DNA of 64,000 nucleotides from Fulvimonas soli (lineage in GTDB: Bacteria; Pseudomonadota; Gammaproteobacteria; Xanthomonadales; Rhodanobacteraceae): contig NZ_QGHC01000002.1 of assembly GCF_003148905.1 (NCBI RefSeq), forward strand, positions 1 through 64,000, given 5' to 3'. How positions within the stretch are numbered: the first letter of the stretch is position 1; each line of letters opens with the position of its first letter. Below the pieces are notes generated by a model. It was not told where the DNA came from and searched no databases. It was given only the letters and a program-made list of their open reading frames with translations. A program made the translations under genes and the position numbers. This document shows positions 27,884 to 36,905 of the stretch, piece by piece.

Positions 27884-27950
27884 GCCGGCCGGTCCCGCGT
27901 CGCCGCCCTACCGCGCCGGCGTCCCGGAAGGCGGCCGCTGCCGGCACAAA

Positions 27951-27976
27951 AAAAGCCCGCCGGTCGGCGGGCTTTT
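27951..27976. terminator. Bidirectional intrinsic terminator
   Basis: AAAAGCCCGCCG (27951-27962) and CGGCGGGCTTTT (27965-27976) form a perfect stem with an A-run on one side and a T-run on the other. It serves the convergent lipoprotein and desaturase genes. Confidence 0.92.
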
Positions 27977-28001
27977 CGGTGCGGCCGGCGGAGGGGCCGG
28001 C

Positions 28002-29195
28002 TCAGGCACCGGCCACCGCGTAGCCCTTCAGCCGCGCGGCGAACTCCTGCAGGGCGCGGATGCCGCTCTGCTCGGCCTCGACGATCCACTGCTGCAGCCC
28101 CTTGAGCGCCTGCTCGGCGCCGCGCTGCTCCATCAGCGCCGCCAGGCGGTTGCGGAACTCGTACACGGTGCGCAGGGTCGGGCGCTTGGCCAGCACCGCC
28201 TGCATGCGCTCGCGGCCCTCGCTGTCCAGCCAGCGGCCGCCGTCGGCCAGCGCGCGGCGCAGGCGGCGCGGCACCGAGCGCAGGCTCTCGCCCGCGTGCG
28301 CGGCTTCCTCGCGCAGGGTCGGCACGATCACGCCGCGGTAGTAGTCGGTCATCGCCTGGAAGCGGTGGGTGAGCACCGCCTTCAGCGTCTCGGCGTCGGG
28401 CAGGTGCACGTTCGGGCGCACGTCCAGCGCGGGCGCCACGCGCAGCACCTTGGCCAGGCCCACCGCGCGCAGCGCGCAGATCGCCGCCCAGCCGATGTCG
28501 AACTCCCACCTGCGCAGGGCGAACTTGGCCGAGCTGGGGAAGGCGTGGTGGTTGTTGTGCAGCTCCTCGCCGCCGATCCAGAAGCCCCACGGGATGAGGT
28601 TGGTGGCGGTGTCGGCGCTCTCGAAGTTGCGGTAGCCCCACCAGTGGCCGACGCCGTTGACGAAGCCGGCGGCCCAGAACGGGATCCAGATCATCTGCAC
28701 CGCCCAGATCGCCGCGCCGATCACGCCGAACAGCGCCACGTCGATGACCAGCATCAGCGCCGGGCCCCAGTACGGGTGGCCGCCGTAGAGCTTGCGCTCG
28801 ATCCAGTCGTCCGGGGTGCCGCGGCCGTACTTCTCCAGGTCGTCCTTCTTCAGCGCGGCCTCGCGGTACAGCGACACGCCGTCCCAGAACACCTTCTTGA
28901 TGCCGTAGATCTGCGGGCTGTGCGGGTCCTCCTCGGTCTCCACCTTGGCGTGGTGCTTGCGGTGCACCGCCACCCACTCCTTGGTGACCATGCCGGTGGT
29001 GAGCCAGCCCCAGAAGCGGAAGAAGTGCGACACCGACCAGTGCAGGTCCACGCCGCGGTGGGTCTGGCAGCGGTGCAGGTACAGCGTCACCGTGAAGATG
29101 GTCAGCTGGGTCATCACCAGCAGGTAGACCAGCTTGGCCAGCCAGCCGGCGTGGGTGAGGCCGTTGGCCAGGAAGTTCAGTACGGCGTCTGACAT
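28002..29195 (-). CDS. Membrane acyl-CoA (delta-9-type) fatty acid desaturase
   Basis: The 397-residue protein has the three His boxes of membrane desaturases: HRCQTH, HRKHH and HNNHH. Hydrophobic segments flank them (LVYLLVMTQLTIFTVTLYL; LMLVIDVALFGVIGAAIW). It would introduce a double bond into saturated acyl chains in the inner membrane. The C-terminal 130 or so residues are hydrophilic and helical, as in long bacterial DesC-type enzymes. A TAGACT -10 box lies near 29225-29230 on the minus strand. Confidence 0.93.
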   Translation of the reverse strand: MSDAVLNFLANGLTHAGWLAKLVYLLVMTQLTIFTVTLYLHRCQTHRGVDLHWSVSHFFRFWGWLTTGMVTKEWVAVHRKHHAKVETEEDPHSPQIYGIKKVFWDGVSLYREAALKKDDLEKYGRGTPDDWIERKLYGGHPYWGPALMLVIDVALFGVIGAAIWAVQMIWIPFWAAGFVNGVGHWWGYRNFESADTATNLIPWGFWIGGEELHNNHHAFPSSAKFALRRWEFDIGWAAICALRAVGLAKVLRVAPALDVRPNVHLPDAETLKAVLTHRFQAMTDYYRGVIVPTLREEAAHAGESLRSVPRRLRRALADGGRWLDSEGRERMQAVLAKRPTLRTVYEFRNRLAALMEQRGAEQALKGLQQWIVEAEQSGIRALQEFAARLKGYAVAGA

Positions 29196-29300
29196 CGTGA
29201 GGGGTACTCGGGAAGCGTGGAGGCAGTCTAGTCGAGGGCGTTCCGTACCCACCAGCATGGCCGGCGGCGCGCGATGCCGCAGGGCTCACGTTTTTGCCGG

Positions 29301-29329
29301 TTGCCACACCATGGGGGCACCCGGACAAT
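29301..29329 (+). promoter_or_regulatory. Promoter of the Gld-type ABC operon, leaderless geometry
   Basis: TTGCCA (29301-29306) and GACAAT (29324-29329) are 17 bp apart, and the -10 ends 6 nt before the ATG at 29336. No ribosome-binding site precedes the ATG. Confidence 0.6.
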
Positions 29330-29335
29330 CAGGCG

Positions 29336-30076
29336 ATGACTATGCCATCTCCCCTGTTAAGGCTGGATAAGCTCCGCCGCCGCCGCGCCGGGCGGCCCGC
29401 CGTGAAGGATCTCAGCCTGACGCTGGATCGCGGCCAGGTGCTGGGCCTGCTGGGCGTGAACGGCGCCGGCAAGTCCACCACCCTGGCGATGGTCGCCGGG
29501 GCGCTGCGCCCGGACGGCGGCGCCATCGCGCTGGACGGGCGGGATTTCCTGGAGCACCCGGAACTGGCCCGCCGCCTGCTCGGCTGGCTGCCGGAACGTG
29601 CCCCGCTGTGGCCGGAACTGACCGTGGCGGAACACCTGGACGCGCACGGCCGCCTGCGCGGCCTGGCCGGCGCCGCGCTGCGCCGGGCGCGCGAGGACGC
29701 GCTGGCGCGGCTGGAGCTGGCGCCGCTGGCGCGCCGCCTGGCCGGCGTGCTCTCGCAGGGCCAGCGCCAGCGCCTGGGGCTGGCCTGCGCGCTGCTGCAC
29801 AGGCCCGCGCTGCTGGTGCTGGACGAGCCGGCCAACGCGCTCGACCCGGTGCAGGTGGCCGCGCTGCGCGCGCTGGTGCGCGAGGAGGCGGCGAACGGCG
29901 CCGCGGTGATCCTGTCCACCCACCTGCTCGCCGAGGTCACCGCGGTGTGCGACCGCGTGGCGATCCTGCACGAGGGCACGCTGCGCCACGAGGGCCCGCT
30001 GGCCGGCACCGACGCCGCGGCGCTGGAGCGCCGCTTCTTCGAGATCGCCATGGGCGGCGAGGCGAAAGCCGCATGA
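29336..30076 (+). CDS. ABC transporter ATP-binding protein (GldA-type)
   Basis: The 246-residue ATPase has Walker A (GVNGAGKST), signature LSQGQRQRL, Walker B LLVLDEP and the switch His in ILSTHLL. It resembles GldA and other ABC-2 ATPases. It overlaps the next gene by ATGA, so the four genes to 32671 form a translationally coupled operon. An in-frame ATG at 29342 is a possible alternative start. Confidence 0.92.
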   Translation: MTMPSPLLRLDKLRRRRAGRPAVKDLSLTLDRGQVLGLLGVNGAGKSTTLAMVAGALRPDGGAIALDGRDFLEHPELARRLLGWLPERAPLWPELTVAEHLDAHGRLRGLAGAALRRAREDALARLELAPLARRLAGVLSQGQRQRLGLACALLHRPALLVLDEPANALDPVQVAALRALVREEAANGAAVILSTHLLAEVTAVCDRVAILHEGTLRHEGPLAGTDAAALERRFFEIAMGGEAKAA

Positions 30077-30828
30077 GCACGCTGGCGGTGATGCGGCTGG
30101 AACTGCGCCGCCTGATGGTGCAGCCGCTGGCCTGGGTGCTGGCCGCGCTGACCCTGGCCTGGCTGGCCTGGCGCTTCGTGCTGCTGCTGGGCCAGTTCCT
30201 CGGCATGCAGATCCGGCTGGCGGCGCTGCCCGACGGCCCCGGCTTCACCGACATCGTGGCGGTGCCGCTGCTGGCGCAGCTGGCCTTCCTCGCCTTCCTG
30301 GTGGTGCCGCTGCTGACCATGTCGGCGCTGGCCGGCGAGCGCCGCGCCGGCACGCTGGCGCTGATGGCCGGGATGGGCCTGCCGCCCTCGCGCATCGTGC
30401 TGGGCAAGTACCTCGCGCTGCTCGCCTGGCTGCTGCTGTGGCTGCTGCTCGCGCTGGCGATGCCGCTGGCGCTGGCCCGCGCCACCTCGCTGGACTGGGG
30501 CAAGCTGGCCGCCGCCGCGCTGGGCCTGGCGCTGCTGCTGGCGGCGCTGGCCGCGCTGGGCCTGGCCTGCTCGGCCTTCGCCGCGCACCCGGCGATCGCC
30601 GCCGCCGCCGCGCTGGCGCTCGCGCTGGCGCTGTGGACGGTGAACCTGGGCGCGCGGATGGCGGGCCTCGACGGCGGCGCGATCAACTGGCTGGCGATGA
30701 GCACGCACCTGCAGCCGCTGCTGCGCGGGCTGGTCTCCAGCGCCGACCTGGCGTGGTTCGGCCTGCTGGTCGCGCTGGCGCTGGCGCTGGCCGTGCGCCG
30801 CGTGGCCGACGAAAAGGAGCGCGACTGA
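30073..30828 (+). CDS. ABC-2-type permease (GldF-like)
   Basis: The 251-residue protein has six hydrophobic segments and the ABC-2 motif SALAGERRAGTLALMAGMGLPP near residue 80. It should form the membrane channel for the preceding ATPase. It overlaps both neighbours by a few bases. Confidence 0.9.
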   Translation: MSTLAVMRLELRRLMVQPLAWVLAALTLAWLAWRFVLLLGQFLGMQIRLAALPDGPGFTDIVAVPLLAQLAFLAFLVVPLLTMSALAGERRAGTLALMAGMGLPPSRIVLGKYLALLAWLLLWLLLALAMPLALARATSLDWGKLAAAALGLALLLAALAALGLACSAFAAHPAIAAAAALALALALWTVNLGARMAGLDGGAINWLAMSTHLQPLLRGLVSSADLAWFGLLVALALALAVRRVADEKERD

Positions 30829-32180
30829 TGCGCCCGTCCGGACGCCTGAACGGCTGGCTGTTCGCGCTGGCCCTGCTGGCCGGCGCCGGCGCGCTGGGCT
30901 ACCTCTCCGCCCGCCACGCCCACGTGGCCGACTGGACCCGCGGCGGCCGCGCCAGCCTCGCGCCGGAGAGCCGCGCCGTGCTGGACCGGCTCGCCGGCCC
31001 GGTGGAGGTGACCTGCTACGCCAGCCCGCAGGGCGACCTGCGGCAGACCGTGGCCGGCTTCCTCGAACGCTACCGGCGGGCCAAGCCCGACCTCACGCTC
31101 ACCTTCGTCGACCCGCAGCAGGACCCGGCGGCGATGCGCGAGCTGGGCATCACCGTGGACGGCGCGCTGGTCGTGCGCTACCAGGGCCGCGAGCAGCGCC
31201 TGGACGAGCTGTCCGAGCGCAGCCTGACCAACGCGCTGGAACGCCTGGCGCGCGGCGGCGAGCGCATCGTCGCCTTCGTCACCGGCGACGGCGAGCGCCA
31301 GGCCGACGGCAGGGCCAACGCCGATCTCGGCACCTTCATGGCGCAGCTGGAGCCGCGCGGGCTGCGCGCGGTGCCGCTGAACTTCTCGCAGGTCGCCGCG
31401 GTGCCGCGGCACACCGACCTGGTGGTGCTGGCCAGCCCGGAGACGCCGCTGCCGGCCGGCGCGGTGAGGGCGCTGGTCGACTACGTGCAGGGCGGCGGCA
31501 ACCTGCTGTGGCTGTCCGAGCCGGGCAACGACGACCTCGGCCTCGCCCCGCTCGCCGACGCGCTGGGCGTGCGCGCGCTGCCCGGCGTGCTGGTGGACGG
31601 CGGCGGCGCCGCGCTGGGCCTGAAGGACCCGCGCCTGATCGCGCTGGGCAGCTACCCGATCCACCCGATCACCCGCGGCTTCACCCTCGCCACGCTGTTC
31701 CCGCAGGCCTCGGCGCTGGCGCGCACCCGCGCGCAGGACTGGGCGGCGGTGCCGTTCCTGCGCTCCGGCCCGCAGAGCTGGACCGAGTTCCAGCCGATCC
31801 GCAACGACGGCGACTCGACCATCCGCTACGACGCCGACGCCGGCGAGCTGAAGGGGCCGCTGGACTTCGGCTTCGCGCTGTCGCGGCTGTCGCCGAGCCC
31901 GGACAAGAGCGTGCAGCGCGCGGTGGTGATCGGCGACGGCGACTTCCTCTCCAACACCTTCCTCGGCAACGGCGGCAACCGCGCGCTGGGCGAGCGCATC
32001 TTCGACTGGCTGCTCGGCGACGACGCGCTGGTGAACCTGCCGCCGCGCGGCGCGCCGGACCGCGTGGTCGAGCTCTCGCAGGGCGCGCTGGGCGCGCTCA
32101 CCTGGGGCTTCCTGGTGGCGCTGCCGCTGCTGCTGCTCGCCATCGGCGGCCTGGTCGCCTGGCGCCGGCGCCGCCGGTGA
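30828..32180 (+). CDS. GldG-like auxiliary ABC subunit
   Basis: The 450-residue protein has an N-terminal anchor (LFALALLAGAGALGYL), a large extracytoplasmic domain (GPVEVTCYASPQGDLRQTVAGFLERYRRA..., DLVVLASPETPLPAGAVRALVDYVQGGGNLLWL) and a C-terminal helix (LTWGFLVALPLLLLAIGGLVAW). This matches the GldG/IFT52-like family found with ABC-2 exporters. TGATG overlaps the preceding stop. Substrate unknown. Confidence 0.88.
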   Translation: MRPSGRLNGWLFALALLAGAGALGYLSARHAHVADWTRGGRASLAPESRAVLDRLAGPVEVTCYASPQGDLRQTVAGFLERYRRAKPDLTLTFVDPQQDPAAMRELGITVDGALVVRYQGREQRLDELSERSLTNALERLARGGERIVAFVTGDGERQADGRANADLGTFMAQLEPRGLRAVPLNFSQVAAVPRHTDLVVLASPETPLPAGAVRALVDYVQGGGNLLWLSEPGNDDLGLAPLADALGVRALPGVLVDGGGAALGLKDPRLIALGSYPIHPITRGFTLATLFPQASALARTRAQDWAAVPFLRSGPQSWTEFQPIRNDGDSTIRYDADAGELKGPLDFGFALSRLSPSPDKSVQRAVVIGDGDFLSNTFLGNGGNRALGERIFDWLLGDDALVNLPPRGAPDRVVELSQGALGALTWGFLVALPLLLLAIGGLVAWRRRRR

Positions 32181-32671
32181 GGCGCGCCGCGCGCCAGCGC
32201 CTGCTGCTCGCCGGCGGCGTCGCCGCGCTGCTCGCGCTGGCGTTCTGGCAGTGGCGGCACGACCAGGCGCGGCAGCCGTCGCAGCTGCTCGCGCTCGACC
32301 CGGACGCGGTGCGGACCGTCGAGCTGCGCCTGGCCGGCGCGCCCACCGAGCACTACGCCAGGCGCGACGGCCGCTGGTGGCGCACCGACGGCACGCCCGC
32401 GCCGGCCGACCAGGGCCGCCTCGGCGAGCTGGCCGCCACCGCGCAGGCGCCGGTGCTGGCCTGGCGGCCGGCCGGCGACTTCGACCCGGCCCGGATCGGC
32501 CTCGCGCCGCCGCAGGCCGTGCTGCGGCTGGACGGCCACGTGCTGGAGTTCGGCGAAACCGCCGTCACCGGCCCGCAGCGCTACGTGCGCGTGGACGGCG
32601 CCCACGTCGCGCTGGTGCCGCTGCGCTACGCGCCGCGCGCGGCGGGCGGCAAGCGGCTCACGCTCAACTAG
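32177..32671 (+). CDS. Small DUF4340-like envelope protein ending the Gld-type operon
   Basis: The 164-residue product starts at GTG (GTGA overlaps the preceding stop). One N-terminal helix (LLLAGGVAALLALAFW) is followed by a beta-rich domain: VRTVELRLAGAPTEHYARRDGRWWRTDG, ARIGLAPPQAVLRLDGHVLEFGE and RYVRVDGAHVALV. This pattern and its position after GldG fit DUF4340. Confidence 0.75.
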   Translation: MRRAARQRLLLAGGVAALLALAFWQWRHDQARQPSQLLALDPDAVRTVELRLAGAPTEHYARRDGRWWRTDGTPAPADQGRLGELAATAQAPVLAWRPAGDFDPARIGLAPPQAVLRLDGHVLEFGETAVTGPQRYVRVDGAHVALVPLRYAPRAAGGKRLTLN

Positions 32672-33025
32672 CGCCTGCCGCGACCGCCGGACGCAAACCC
32701 GGCGCAGGCACGGGTACGGCACGCGCCCGTCCTGCGAGCGAGCCGCCCGGCTCCCTCGACGTCATTCCGGCGAAGGCCGGAATCCAGCCGGGCACGGGTG
32801 CGAAGCACACAAGACCCGGGCGGGGCGCTTCGCGCAGCGCATTTCGCCGGATGACCCGCTACGTCCGCTCCTGCGGGGCCGCCCGAGGGCGTTCCTCGCG
32901 CTGTGCGCGTTCGCCCGGCGCTCACCGAAATGGCGGCACGCCCGGACCACCGCCGCGCGCCACCCGCTTGCGACGCGCCGCGCGGCCCCCATATCGTGCG
33001 GCATTCGTCCAACGGGAGCAGCGCG
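32672..33025. repeat. Intergenic region with ATTCCGGC repeat unit
   Basis: The 354-bp gap before gnd contains ATTCCGGC-GAAG-GCCGGAAT (32764-32783), the same ATTCC...GGAAT architecture as the nrd repeats, and a degenerate inverted partner ending GCCGGATGA near 32855. No gene-like frame was found. The gnd ribosome-binding site GGGAG is at about 33015. Confidence 0.6.
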
Positions 33026-34432
33026 ATGGGCCAGCAGGCGATCGGCGTGGTCGGCATGGCGGTGATGGGGCGCAACCTCGCGCTCAACATCGCCAGCCGC
33101 GGTTTCGGGGTCGCGGTCTACAACCGCAACCGCGCGGTCACCGACGAGGTGGTCGCCGCGCACCCGGGCCAGCTCCATCCCTGCTTCGAGCTGGCCGATT
33201 TCGTCGCCGCGCTGGAGCGGCCGCGGCGCATCCTGCTGATGATCAAGGCCGGCGACCCGGTCGACCAGATGCTGGAGGCGCTCAAGCCCCTGCTCGCGCC
33301 CGGCGACGTGGTGATCGACGGCGGCAACAGCTTCTTCCAGGACACCATCCGCCGCGAGCGCATGATGCGCGAGGCGGGCCTGCGCTTCATCGGCACCGGC
33401 GTCTCCGGCGGCGAGGAAGGCGCGCTGCACGGCCCCTCGATCATGCCCGGCGGCCCGGCCGAGGCCTACGCGCTGGTCGAGCCCATCCTCAAGGCCATCG
33501 CCGCGCGCGCGCCCGACGGCTCGCCGTGCGTCACCCACGTCGGCCCCGACGGCGCGGGCCACTACGTGAAGATGGTGCACAACGGCATCGAGTACGGCGA
33601 CATGCAGCTGATCGCCGAGAGCTACGCGCTGCTCAAGCACGTGCTCGGCCTGTCCAACGCGGAGCTGGCCGACACCTACGCCGAGTGGAACCGGGACGAG
33701 CTGGACAGCTACCTGATCGAGATCACCTCCAAGATCTTCCGCCGCAAGGACCCCGACACCGGCAAGGACCTGGTCGACGTGATCCTCGACCGCGCCGCGC
33801 AGAAGGGCACCGGCAAGTGGACCAGCCAGAGCGCGCTGGACCTCGGCGTGCCGCTGTCGCTGATCACCGAGTCGGTGTTCGCGCGCGTGCTGTCCGCGCT
33901 GAAGGACGAGCGCGTGGCGGCGAGCGAGGCGCTGCGCGGCCCGCGGACCAGGCCGTTCGACGGCGACCGCGCCGCCTTCGTCGAGGCGGTGCGCCGCGCG
34001 CTGTACCTGAGCAAGCTGGTGTCCTACGCGCAGGGCTTCGCCCAGCTGCGCGCGGCGGCGGACGAATACCGCTGGCCGCTGGACTACGGCGCGATCGCCT
34101 CGATCTGGCGCGGCGGCTGCATCATCCGCGCGCGCTTCCTGCAGGACATCACCGACGCCTACGCGCAGCAGCCGGGGCTGACCAACCTGCTGCTGGCGCC
34201 GAAGTTCCGCGACATCGCGCTGGCCTACCAGGACGCGCTGCGCGAGGTGGTGGCGCTGGCGGTGGCGCGCGGCATCCCGGTGCCGTGCTTCTCGATGGCG
34301 ATCGCCTACTACGACGGCTACCGCAGCGAGCGGCTGCCGGCCAACCTGATCCAGGCGCAGCGCGACTTCTTCGGCGCGCACACCTTCGAGCGCGTCGACA
34401 AGCCAGGCAGCTTCCATGCCGCGTGGGAGTGA
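33026..34432 (+). CDS. gnd: 6-phosphogluconate dehydrogenase, decarboxylating
   Basis: The 468-residue enzyme catalyses oxidative decarboxylation of 6-phosphogluconate to ribulose 5-phosphate with NADP+. It has the dinucleotide motif [32 protein letters not shown], the catalytic Lys in [19 protein letters not shown], and a C-terminal helical domain ending SFHAAWE. Length is standard for the dimeric form. GGGAG precedes the ATG at 33026. Confidence 0.97.
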   Translation: MGQQAIGVVGMAVMGRNLALNIASRGFGVAVYNRNRAVTDEVVAAHPGQLHPCFELADFVAALERPRRILLMIKAGDPVDQMLEALKPLLAPGDVVIDGGNSFFQDTIRRERMMREAGLRFIGTGVSGGEEGALHGPSIMPGGPAEAYALVEPILKAIAARAPDGSPCVTHVGPDGAGHYVKMVHNGIEYGDMQLIAESYALLKHVLGLSNAELADTYAEWNRDELDSYLIEITSKIFRRKDPDTGKDLVDVILDRAAQKGTGKWTSQSALDLGVPLSLITESVFARVLSALKDERVAASEALRGPRTRPFDGDRAAFVEAVRRALYLSKLVSYAQGFAQLRAAADEYRWPLDYGAIASIWRGGCIIRARFLQDITDAYAQQPGLTNLLLAPKFRDIALAYQDALREVVALAVARGIPVPCFSMAIAYYDGYRSERLPANLIQAQRDFFGAHTFERVDKPGSFHAAWE

Positions 34433-34444
34433 ACGAAAAGGCCC

Positions 34445-34512
34445 ATCGCGGCCGGCGGCCGCTCCCACAGGGCTGGCCTCATTCTCCCGCGGGAGCGGCC
34501 GCCGGCCGCGAT
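34445..34512. repeat. Paired REP element (BIME-like)
   Basis: Perfect 22-bp inverted arms (34445-34466 and 34491-34512) flank a 24-nt spacer between gnd and mutM. The arms carry the GCGGCCGGCGGCCGCTCCC variant of the family. Transcribed, this would form a very stable hairpin 3' of gnd. Confidence 0.85.
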
Positions 34513-34570
34513 GACCAAACACCCGCCACGCCGACAAACCATCCCCACGTGCCCCGCGCACGCCCCCCCC

Positions 34571-35398
34571 ATGCCCGAACTCCCCGAAGTCGAAACCACC
34601 CGCCGCGGCATCGAGCCCCACCTGGTCGGCCGCCGCATCGCCGCGGTGACGCTGCGCCGGCCGGACCTGCGCTGGCCGATCCCGCGCGAGGTGGCCGAGC
34701 TCCTGCCCGGCCAGCGCATCGAGGCGGTGGAGCGGCGCGCGAAATACCTGCTGCTGCGCACCGACGCCGGCAGCGCGCTGCTGCACCTGGGCATGAGCGG
34801 CATGCTGCGCGTGCTGCCGCCCGACGCGCCGCCGGGCAGGCACGACCACGTGGACATCGCGCTGGAAGCGGGCCGGACCGGCGGCCCGCGCGTGCTGCGC
34901 TTCACCGACCCGCGCCGCTTCGGCTGCCTGCTGTGGCAGCCGCCGGGCGAGACGCACGAGCTGCTCGCCGCGCTCGGCCCCGAGCCGCTCACCGACGCCT
35001 TCGACGGCGACCTGCTCTGGCACCTCTCGCGCGGCCGCAGCGCGGCGGTGAAGCTGTTCCTGATGGACAACGCGGTGGTCGTCGGCGTGGGCAACATCTA
35101 CGCCAGCGAGGCGCTGTTCGCCGCCGGCATCGACCCGCGCCGGCCCGCCGGCAGCGTCTCCCGCGCGCGCTACGCGCGGCTGGCCGCCGAGGTGAAGCGC
35201 ATCCTCGCCTGGGCGATCGAGCGCGGTGGCACCACCCTGCGCGACTTCCTCAACCCCGACGGCGCGCCGGGCTACTTCTTCCGCGAGCTTTTCGCCTACG
35301 GCCGCGCGGGCCAGCCCTGCAAGGCCTGCGGCACGCCGATCCGCCAGGTCGTGCTGGGCCAGCGCTCGACGTTCTGGTGTCCGCGCTGTCAGCGCTGA
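34571..35398 (+). CDS. mutM: Formamidopyrimidine-DNA glycosylase
   Basis: The 275-residue bifunctional glycosylase/AP lyase excises 8-oxoguanine. It begins [14 protein letters not shown]; after Met removal, Pro2 is the catalytic nucleophile. The H2TH region ([15 protein letters not shown]) and C-terminal zinc finger (CKACGTP...FWCPRC) are intact. MPELPE fixes the start; an upstream in-frame ATG lies inside the REP element. Confidence 0.97.
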   Translation: MPELPEVETTRRGIEPHLVGRRIAAVTLRRPDLRWPIPREVAELLPGQRIEAVERRAKYLLLRTDAGSALLHLGMSGMLRVLPPDAPPGRHDHVDIALEAGRTGGPRVLRFTDPRRFGCLLWQPPGETHELLAALGPEPLTDAFDGDLLWHLSRGRSAAVKLFLMDNAVVVGVGNIYASEALFAAGIDPRRPAGSVSRARYARLAAEVKRILAWAIERGGTTLRDFLNPDGAPGYFFRELFAYGRAGQPCKACGTPIRQVVLGQRSTFWCPRCQR

Positions 35399-35406
35399 AG
35401 CATCGC

Positions 35407-35443
35407 TAGTAACGGTTGACGTTAGTAACGCACAACGTTACTA
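35407..35443. promoter_or_regulatory. higBA operator region
   Basis: TAGTAACG occurs at 35407-35414 and 35423-35430, and as its inverse CGTTACTA at 35436-35443. The last two form a perfect 8-bp dyad around CACAA just upstream of higB. This is a plausible HigA autoregulatory site. Confidence 0.6.
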
Positions 35444-35450
35444 CCAGGCC

Positions 35451-35729
35451 GTGATCGAGACCTTTCGCTGCGCCGACACGGAAGCCTTCTTCAACGGCAA
35501 GCGCGCGCGCCGCTGGGTCGGCATCGAACCCGTTGCCATGCGCAAGCTCGCCATGCTCCATCGCGCCGGACGACTGGATGACTTGCGCATACCGCCCGCC
35601 AACCGGCTCGAAGCCCTGAAAGGCGAGCGGGCCGGGCAATACAGCATCCGGCTCAACGACCGGTTCCGCGTGCGCTTCCGCTGGCACAAAGGCGATGCCT
35701 ACGACGTGGAGATCGTCGATTACCACTGA
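35451..35729 (+). CDS. higB: HigB/RelE-family toxin
   Basis: The 92-residue protein begins at GTG (VIETFRCADTEAFF) and shows the HigB pattern: IEPVAMRKLAMLHRAGRLDDL, PPANRLEALKGERAGQYSIRLNDRFRVRF, then DVEIVDYH. It would be a ribosome-dependent mRNA endonuclease. The toxin-first order with HigA 39 nt downstream is typical of higBA. The frame is intact. Confidence 0.92.
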   Translation: MIETFRCADTEAFFNGKRARRWVGIEPVAMRKLAMLHRAGRLDDLRIPPANRLEALKGERAGQYSIRLNDRFRVRFRWHKGDAYDVEIVDYH

Positions 35730-35768
35730 AGTCCCGAACCTGAAACCGCGACACCACCGAGACAAACC

Positions 35769-36068
35769 ATGCGCACCGTCCCCTATCCGCATCCCGGCGA
35801 AATCCTGCTGGAGGAATTCCTCGTGCCGATGGGAATCAGCCAGTACCGGCTTGCCAAGGAGATCGGCATTCCGGCCACGCGCGTGGGCGAGATCGTCGCC
35901 GGCCGGCGCGCCATCACCGCCGACACCGGACTGCGCCTGTCCCGGTTCTTCGGTACCAGCGAAGGTTTCTGGACGGGCCTGCAGGACGATCACGACCGCG
36001 CGCAGGCCAAGGACCGCATCGCCAAGACACTGGATGGCATCACACCCTGGTGCCAGCACGTCGCCTGA
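35769..36068 (+). CDS. higA: HigA-family antitoxin
   Basis: The 99-residue protein has an Xre-type helix-turn-helix: HPGEILLEEFLVPMGISQYRLAKEIGIPATRVGEIVAGRRAIT, followed by ADTGLRLSRFFGTSEGFWTGLQ, the usual HigA/VapI signature. It neutralises HigB and represses the operon. Confidence 0.94.
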   Translation: MRTVPYPHPGEILLEEFLVPMGISQYRLAKEIGIPATRVGEIVAGRRAITADTGLRLSRFFGTSEGFWTGLQDDHDRAQAKDRIAKTLDGITPWCQHVA

Positions 36069-36102
36069 CCAGGGGCGACGTCAACGTCTGCGATCCAGGG
36101 TT

Positions 36103-36870
36103 TCAGACCCAGCGGAACGCCACGTGCGCGTTGCCGAACTCCGGATCGCCGGCGTCGCCGCCGCGCTCGGCGACCAGCGGCACCGGCAGGCCGTCGACCT
36201 CCAGCGCCTGGCCCTGGGCGAAGTCGGCGCCGAGCGCCAGCAGCTCCACCAGCCGCTCGCACAGCAGGCCGGCGCGGTCCAGGTCGCGGTCGGGCACGTT
36301 GCGCAGGTCGAGGTCGGGGCGGCCGAACTTGCGCAGGCCGCGGGTGTTGATGCGCGAGCGGCCCGACTGCGCCTCCTCGCGGCGCAGGATCAGCACGTGG
36401 CTGCGCGGCGGCGCACCGCCGGGCACGAGGTAGCGCCGGCGCCAGTCGGCGGCGGAGAACAGCGAGAGGATCTGCGGATCGAGCACCGCGCCGCCGCCCA
36501 CGTCGAGCAGGCCGGCGATCACGCCCAGGGTGTCGCGCAGGTAGTCGAGCGAGGCCTGGTCGGCGAGCTCGCCGCGGATCACCAGCGCCTCGGGCGCGCG
36601 CCGCGCGGCCTCGTAGGCCTCGGGCGACTCCTCGCGCAGCACCTCGCCCAGCGCGCCGGCGAGCGGATAGCCCTCCCAGCCGCGCAGCACGGCGTTCTGG
36701 AAGCGCTTGAGCTCCACGCCCCTGGGCAACCCGGCGCTGGCGTAGCGCGCGGCGGGGATCGCCAGGTCCGGCGCGAAGCCGCCGAACACGTAGAACTGCA
36801 GCAGGGCGTTCCCGCCGGGCTGCTGCCAGTAGGGGCGCGGCCATTCGGGCGCGGCGGCGGGTTCGCTCAT
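36103..36870 (-). CDS. Conserved hypothetical protein
   Basis: The 255-residue protein has no signal peptide or membrane segment. It is acidic-aromatic at the N-terminus (PYWQQPGGNALLQFYVFGGFAPD) with a central predicted helical part and LILRREEAQSGRSRINTRGLRKFGRPDLDLRNV. The last phrase recalls a short conserved block seen in uncharacterised cytosolic proteins; I do not recognise a family. It lies 35 nt downstream of tdk on the same strand and may be cotranscribed. Confidence 0.75.
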   Translation of the reverse strand: MSEPAAAPEWPRPYWQQPGGNALLQFYVFGGFAPDLAIPAARYASAGLPRGVELKRFQNAVLRGWEGYPLAGALGEVLREESPEAYEAARRAPEALVIRGELADQASLDYLRDTLGVIAGLLDVGGGAVLDPQILSLFSAADWRRRYLVPGGAPPRSHVLILRREEAQSGRSRINTRGLRKFGRPDLDLRNVPDRDLDRAGLLCERLVELLALGADFAQGQALEVDGLPVPLVAERGGDAGDPEFGNAHVAFRWV

Positions 36871-36905
36871 GGTGAAGTCCTCGGTGGATGGCCGCGCGGG
36901 CGCGC

